A DNA stretch of 64,000 bases, from contig NZ_JTDW01000007.1 of NCBI RefSeq assembly GCF_000943565.1, positions 124,001-188,000 of the forward strand. Direction: 5' to 3'. The stretch's first letter is position 1. The number at the start of each line of letters is the position of its first letter. The notes under the pieces are model-generated. The model did not search any database and was not told the DNA's origin. It saw nothing but the letters and a program-made list of their open reading frames with translations. The DNA comes from Neotamlana sedimentorum (GTDB lineage Bacteria; Bacteroidota; Bacteroidia; Flavobacteriales; Flavobacteriaceae). Made by a program: the position numbers and the translations under genes. Shown in pieces: positions 61,348 through 64,000 of the stretch.

Positions 61348-61357
61348 GCCTTAAATT

Positions 61358-61684
61358 TTAAAGCATCCCTAAGCCTAATTTGGCTTCTTCGCTCATAAGC
61401 TCTTGAGTCCATGGCGGGTCGAAAGTTATTTCTACCTCGGCATTGTTAACTGCATTTATCGATTTTACTTTCTCTTCAACCTCAAGCGGAAGCGTTTCTG
61501 CAACAGGACAGTTTGGCGTTGTTAAGGTCATTAAAATTTTTACATCACGATCTTCATTTACAAATACATCGTAAATTAAGCCTAATTCATAAATATCTAC
61601 AGGTATTTCTGGATCGAAAATGGTTTTTAAAACGGCTACTATTTTTTCACCTAATTCTTCAGTATTTATTGTTGAATCACTCAT
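61358..61684 (-). CDS. SufT-like Fe-S assembly protein (MIP18/DUF59)
   Basis: 108 residues. A MIP18/DUF59 domain with FDPEIPVDIYELGLIYD at the N-terminus and TLTTPNCPVAETLP containing the conserved Cys; then FDPPWTQELMSEEAKLGLGML, the usual ending. Members help mature iron-sulfur proteins. It lies between the sufE terminator and the ABC exporter gene, in the suf neighbourhood. Confidence 0.92.
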   Translation of the reverse strand: MSDSTINTEELGEKIVAVLKTIFDPEIPVDIYELGLIYDVFVNEDRDVKILMTLTTPNCPVAETLPLEVEEKVKSINAVNNAEVEITFDPPWTQELMSEEAKLGLGML

Positions 61685-61734
61685 TTTTTTGTGTTTAAAA
61701 ATCTACTATTTAATTAAAAATAATAAAATTGTTA

Positions 61735-61760
61735 TTAAAAAAATCCTGTTTTGGCAGGAA
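61735..61760 (-). terminator. sufE terminator
   Basis: Short stem TCCTG / CAGGA (6 nt loop) followed by at least seven T's on the minus strand, 14 bp after the sufE stop. Confidence 0.6.
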
Positions 61761-61773
61761 TAACAAACTGTTT

Positions 61774-62193
61774 TTACAGTTGTGTTTGGTATGCAATAGC
61801 ATACATTTTTAATTGTTTTACCATACTAACCAAACCATTGGCGCGGGTTGGCGACAAGTGTTCTTTAAGTCCAATTTTATCAATAAAATCGGTATTGGCT
61901 TCAATAATATCTTTTGGGTGTTGGCTTGAAAACACTCGAATTAAAATAGCAATAATACCTTTGGTTATAATGGCATCGCTATCGGCTGTAAAAACTACTT
62001 TATCGGTGTCCATTTCGGCATGAACCCAAACTTTACTTTGGCATCCTTTTATAATATTATCATCGGTTTTATACTGGTCGTCAATTAAGGGTAAATCTTT
62101 CCCTAAATCAATCATATATTGGTAACGTTCTTCCCAATCTTCAAACATTGAGAACTCGTCTATTATTTCGTTTTGAATATCTTCTATCGTCAC
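61774..62193 (-). CDS. sufE: Cysteine desulfuration protein SufE
   Basis: 139 residues from a GTG at 62193, which gives the conserved start MTIEDIQNEIIDEFS; a longer frame with TTG at 62229 lacks conservation. The active Cys is in DNIIKGCQSKVWVHA (residue 51), and FEDWEERYQYMIDLGKDLP is diagnostic. It accepts persulfide sulfur from SufS and passes it to the Fe-S scaffold. sufS lies about 1 kb upstream, with a META-domain gene between. Promoter at 62316-62286; terminator follows. Confidence 0.93.
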   Translation of the reverse strand: MTIEDIQNEIIDEFSMFEDWEERYQYMIDLGKDLPLIDDQYKTDDNIIKGCQSKVWVHAEMDTDKVVFTADSDAIITKGIIAILIRVFSSQHPKDIIEANTDFIDKIGLKEHLSPTRANGLVSMVKQLKMYAIAYQTQL

Positions 62194-62285
62194 TATTTCA
62201 ATTGTTTTAATAGTTGAATTTTTTATCAAGTCTTGATAATGAAAAGCTTCGGTTGGCGCTCAACCTAACAACATAAATTTATATA

Positions 62286-62316
62286 CAAAAGTACAATAAG
62301 AATTATTGCTATTCAA
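62286..62316 (-). promoter_or_regulatory. sufE promoter
   Basis: Minus strand TTG (62316-62314), 20 bp, TACTTTTG (62293-62286): exact consensus. It overlaps the stop of the META gene by a few bases and gives a leader of about 85 nt. Confidence 0.55.
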
Positions 62317-63097
62317 TGTTTTCTGAAAGAGATAAGATTTCTTTAACAAGATTAGCAATTTCTTTAGGCGGATTACCATGATCGAAGGCTGAAGACTCGT
62401 AAGTTTTACCGTTTTTAGTAATTGTTAATTGAGCCAGAGCTGCACCATCGAAAGCATACTTTTTACTGGGTGCATTAATTTCTGAAAGCTCATTTAATTG
62501 AAGCTGATTTAGCAAAGTCTCTACCTGCTGCCAAGTAGCTTTGTCACACGCTTTTTTTATGGCTGTCCCGCCACGTTTTTGTACGGTTGCAATTTGATTT
62601 TCATCTACAATTACTTCTTTAAAAAAACCTCTAGATGATGCTGTGTATGCGATTGTAAGTTTAGCGTCGTTTACTGCCGATAATAATAAATCACTACCAC
62701 TAAACACAGAAAAACCAGTAGCTGTAAATGTTATCGCATCGGCGTTATTTAATGCTTTTAACAACGCATTTTCGGTAGCTACCAAAGCTGGACGACACAT
62801 GCGTTTTGTTGATGCCATTTTACCAAATTTTAAGGTCGATTCATTTAAACTAAACGTACCAAAAAAACGATTACAACCCGAAAAACCGAATACTTTTTGC
62901 GTTTCTTTATCAAAATTAATTTTTAGATTAAAACTTGAAACATCGTCGCCGTGAAGCCTATTAATAGTATAATCGCCGTGTAATTCAGGATTTATTGAGG
63001 CATTTTGGTTTTCATTAATTTGCATCGTTTTTGGGTTTGTAACATCGCCACCGCATTTAAGTAAAACCAGAGCGAAAGCAAGTAATATACTTTTCAT
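62309..63097 (-). CDS. META/HslJ-like domain envelope protein
   Basis: 262 residues. Hydrophobic signal (residues 3-13) with a Cys at 15 in LLKCGG; the box is atypical (Lys before Cys), so lipidation is uncertain. The META domain (about 38-140) has FGFSGCNRFFGTF, LKFGKMASTKRMC and a Trp-free C-terminus. The second half (about 145-262), with YESSAFDHGNPP, is an unnamed domain. HslJ-type proteins relate to heat shock or antibiotic tolerance. It sits between sufS and sufE, but its role in Fe-S assembly is not supported. Confidence 0.75.
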   Translation of the reverse strand: MKSILLAFALVLLKCGGDVTNPKTMQINENQNASINPELHGDYTINRLHGDDVSSFNLKINFDKETQKVFGFSGCNRFFGTFSLNESTLKFGKMASTKRMCRPALVATENALLKALNNADAITFTATGFSVFSGSDLLLSAVNDAKLTIAYTASSRGFFKEVIVDENQIATVQKRGGTAIKKACDKATWQQVETLLNQLQLNELSEINAPSKKYAFDGAALAQLTITKNGKTYESSAFDHGNPPKEIANLVKEILSLSENIE

Positions 63098-63152
63098 AAT
63101 TTTTTATTATTTATTCTGAAATACTTAATACAAAAAGAAAGCCAAACTTAAT

Positions 63153-64000
63153 TTAGCTCAACATCATTTTTGCTTTTTTAACGCCTTCAACCAAAACATC
63201 GATTTCGGCTTTTGTGTTGTAGAATGCAAATGATGCACGCACGGTTCCAGGAATTTTAAAATAATCCATTATGGGTTGAGCGCAGTGGTGACCAGTACGA
63301 ACGGCAACCCCTAATTTATCGAGAATAGTACCAACATCGTATGGATGAATACCTTCTAAATTAAATGAAATCACCGATGTTTTACGTTCTGAAGTACCGT
63401 ATATTTTTAAACCTTCTATTTCTAAAAGTTTTTCTGTAGCATATTCTAAAAGTTCATGCTCGTATGAAGCAATGGCATCGAAACCTACGGCATTCATATA
63501 ATCGATGGCTGTACCAAAGGCTATGCCACCACAAATATTTGGTGTTCCTGCTTCAAACTTATGTGGTAAAGCTGCATAGGTAGTTTTTTCGAACGTGACT
63601 TCGGCAATCATTTCTCCTCCACCTTGATATGGTGGCAATTTGTTAAGCCATTCTTCTTTACCATACAATACGCCAACACCTGTTGGGCCACACATTTTGT
63701 GGGCTGAAACTACATAAAAATCGACATCTAACGCTTGAACATCTGGTTTAATATGTGGGCTAGATTGTGCGCCATCAACTAAAACAGCTGCCCCAACCTC
63801 GTGTGCTTTTTTTATAATATGTTCTATAGGATTTATTGTTCCTAAAGCATTTGAAATATGATTTACAAAAACAAGTTTTGTATTCTGGTTTAATAACGTT
63901 TCGAACAACTTAATTTCCAACTCACCATTTTGGTTCATTGGTATTACTTTTAAACTGGCTCCTGTACGCTCGCAAAGCATTTGCCAAGGTACTATATTAC
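63153..64000 (-). CDS. sufS: Cysteine desulfurase SufS, 5' end outside window
   Basis: About 282 residues visible; the frame is open to the window edge, so the N-terminus is missing. PLP-dependent class V aminotransferase fold: VDGAQSSPHI, the PLP Lys in SAHKMCGPTGVGVLYG, and active Cys in RTGHHCAQP near the C-terminus. It releases sulfur from cysteine as persulfide, transferred to SufE (encoded at 61774-62193). The start of the protein and any upstream sufBCD genes lie to the right of the window. Confidence 0.95.
   Translation of the reverse strand, partial: NIVPWQMLCERTGASLKVIPMNQNGELEIKLFETLLNQNTKLVFVNHISNALGTINPIEHIIKKAHEVGAAVLVDGAQSSPHIKPDVQALDVDFYVVSAHKMCGPTGVGVLYGKEEWLNKLPPYQGGGEMIAEVTFEKTTYAALPHKFEAGTPNICGGIAFGTAIDYMNAVGFDAIASYEHELLEYATEKLLEIEGLKIYGTSERKTSVISFNLEGIHPYDVGTILDKLGVAVRTGHHCAQPIMDYFKIPGTVRASFAFYNTKAEIDVLVEGVKKAKMMLS

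Noticed and set aside
1-64000. tRNA, rRNA, CRISPR, IS elements, prophage or plasmid genes
   Set aside because: No tRNA-like cloverleaf in the gaps, no spaced direct repeats, and no transposase, integrase or phage protein among the frames.

Overview
The window is chromosomal DNA from an AT-rich member of the Bacteroidota, almost certainly a marine-type Flavobacteriaceae. The signs are TonB-dependent receptors paired with surface lipoproteins, a T9SS-sorted secreted enzyme, family-restricted genes (DUF3098, DUF3127, DUF2480, DUF3078, DUF4301, DUF5689), a ribosomal protein L21 with a helix-hairpin-helix tail, and promoters of the Bacteroidota type (TTG, about 20 bp, TAnnTTTG) in place of sigma-70 boxes. 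Genes are dense on both strands. I saw no tRNA, rRNA, CRISPR, IS element or prophage. Both ends cut a gene: an Ig-like domain protein on the left and sufS on the right.

Layout. 1-8.9 kb: end of an Ig-like protein, omega-amidase-type nitrilase, a LytS/LytTR pair, a thioredoxin-TPR protein, a membrane MutS-like ATPase, a zinc peptidase and a SemiSWEET. 8.9-17.2 kb: leuS, an EamA transporter, then an envelope/RNA cluster (ftsX, DUF3098, uppP, truB and a TonB-like anchored protein). 17.3-26.5 kb: tag and two overlapping small genes, a GH26-like T9SS enzyme, an ACR3 arsenite pump, aat, a DUF3127 protein, a flavin reductase, a histidine kinase, a HIT protein, greA and a Rieske-like lipoprotein without histidines.

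26.5-33.6 kb, minus strand: a vitamin-uptake neighbourhood. A PPTase, a GGGP synthase homologue, a PnuC-family transporter, a NadR-like kinase, a DUF4301 protein and arfB run towards a TPP riboswitch that controls a TonB-dependent receptor. 33.7-36.8 kb: ahcY, a patch of dispersed repeats, a methyltransferase and a DUF1569 protein. 36.8-42.5 kb: a phytate locus (beta-propeller phytase lipoprotein, large TonB receptor, membrane-anchored TPR/HTH regulator). 42.6-45.3 kb: rpmA, rplU and small membrane or metal-binding proteins.

45.3-54.3 kb: a secreted endonuclease/phosphatase-family enzyme divergent from a TonB receptor plus DUF5689 lipoprotein, which I read as a candidate nucleic-acid or phosphoester scavenging unit. 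A small AraC-linked NTF2/MoaF-like group and a second nuclease-family paralogue follow. 54.4-64 kb: hflX, a class A PBP, DUF3078, DUF2480, an ABC exporter, and the Fe-S genes sufT-like, sufE and sufS around a META-domain protein.

The least understood assemblies are the riboswitch/PnuC/NadR/DUF4301 neighbourhood, the DUF5689/TonB/nuclease unit, and the greA leader with two strong hairpins. Functions are assigned from motifs read by eye; no database search was possible.
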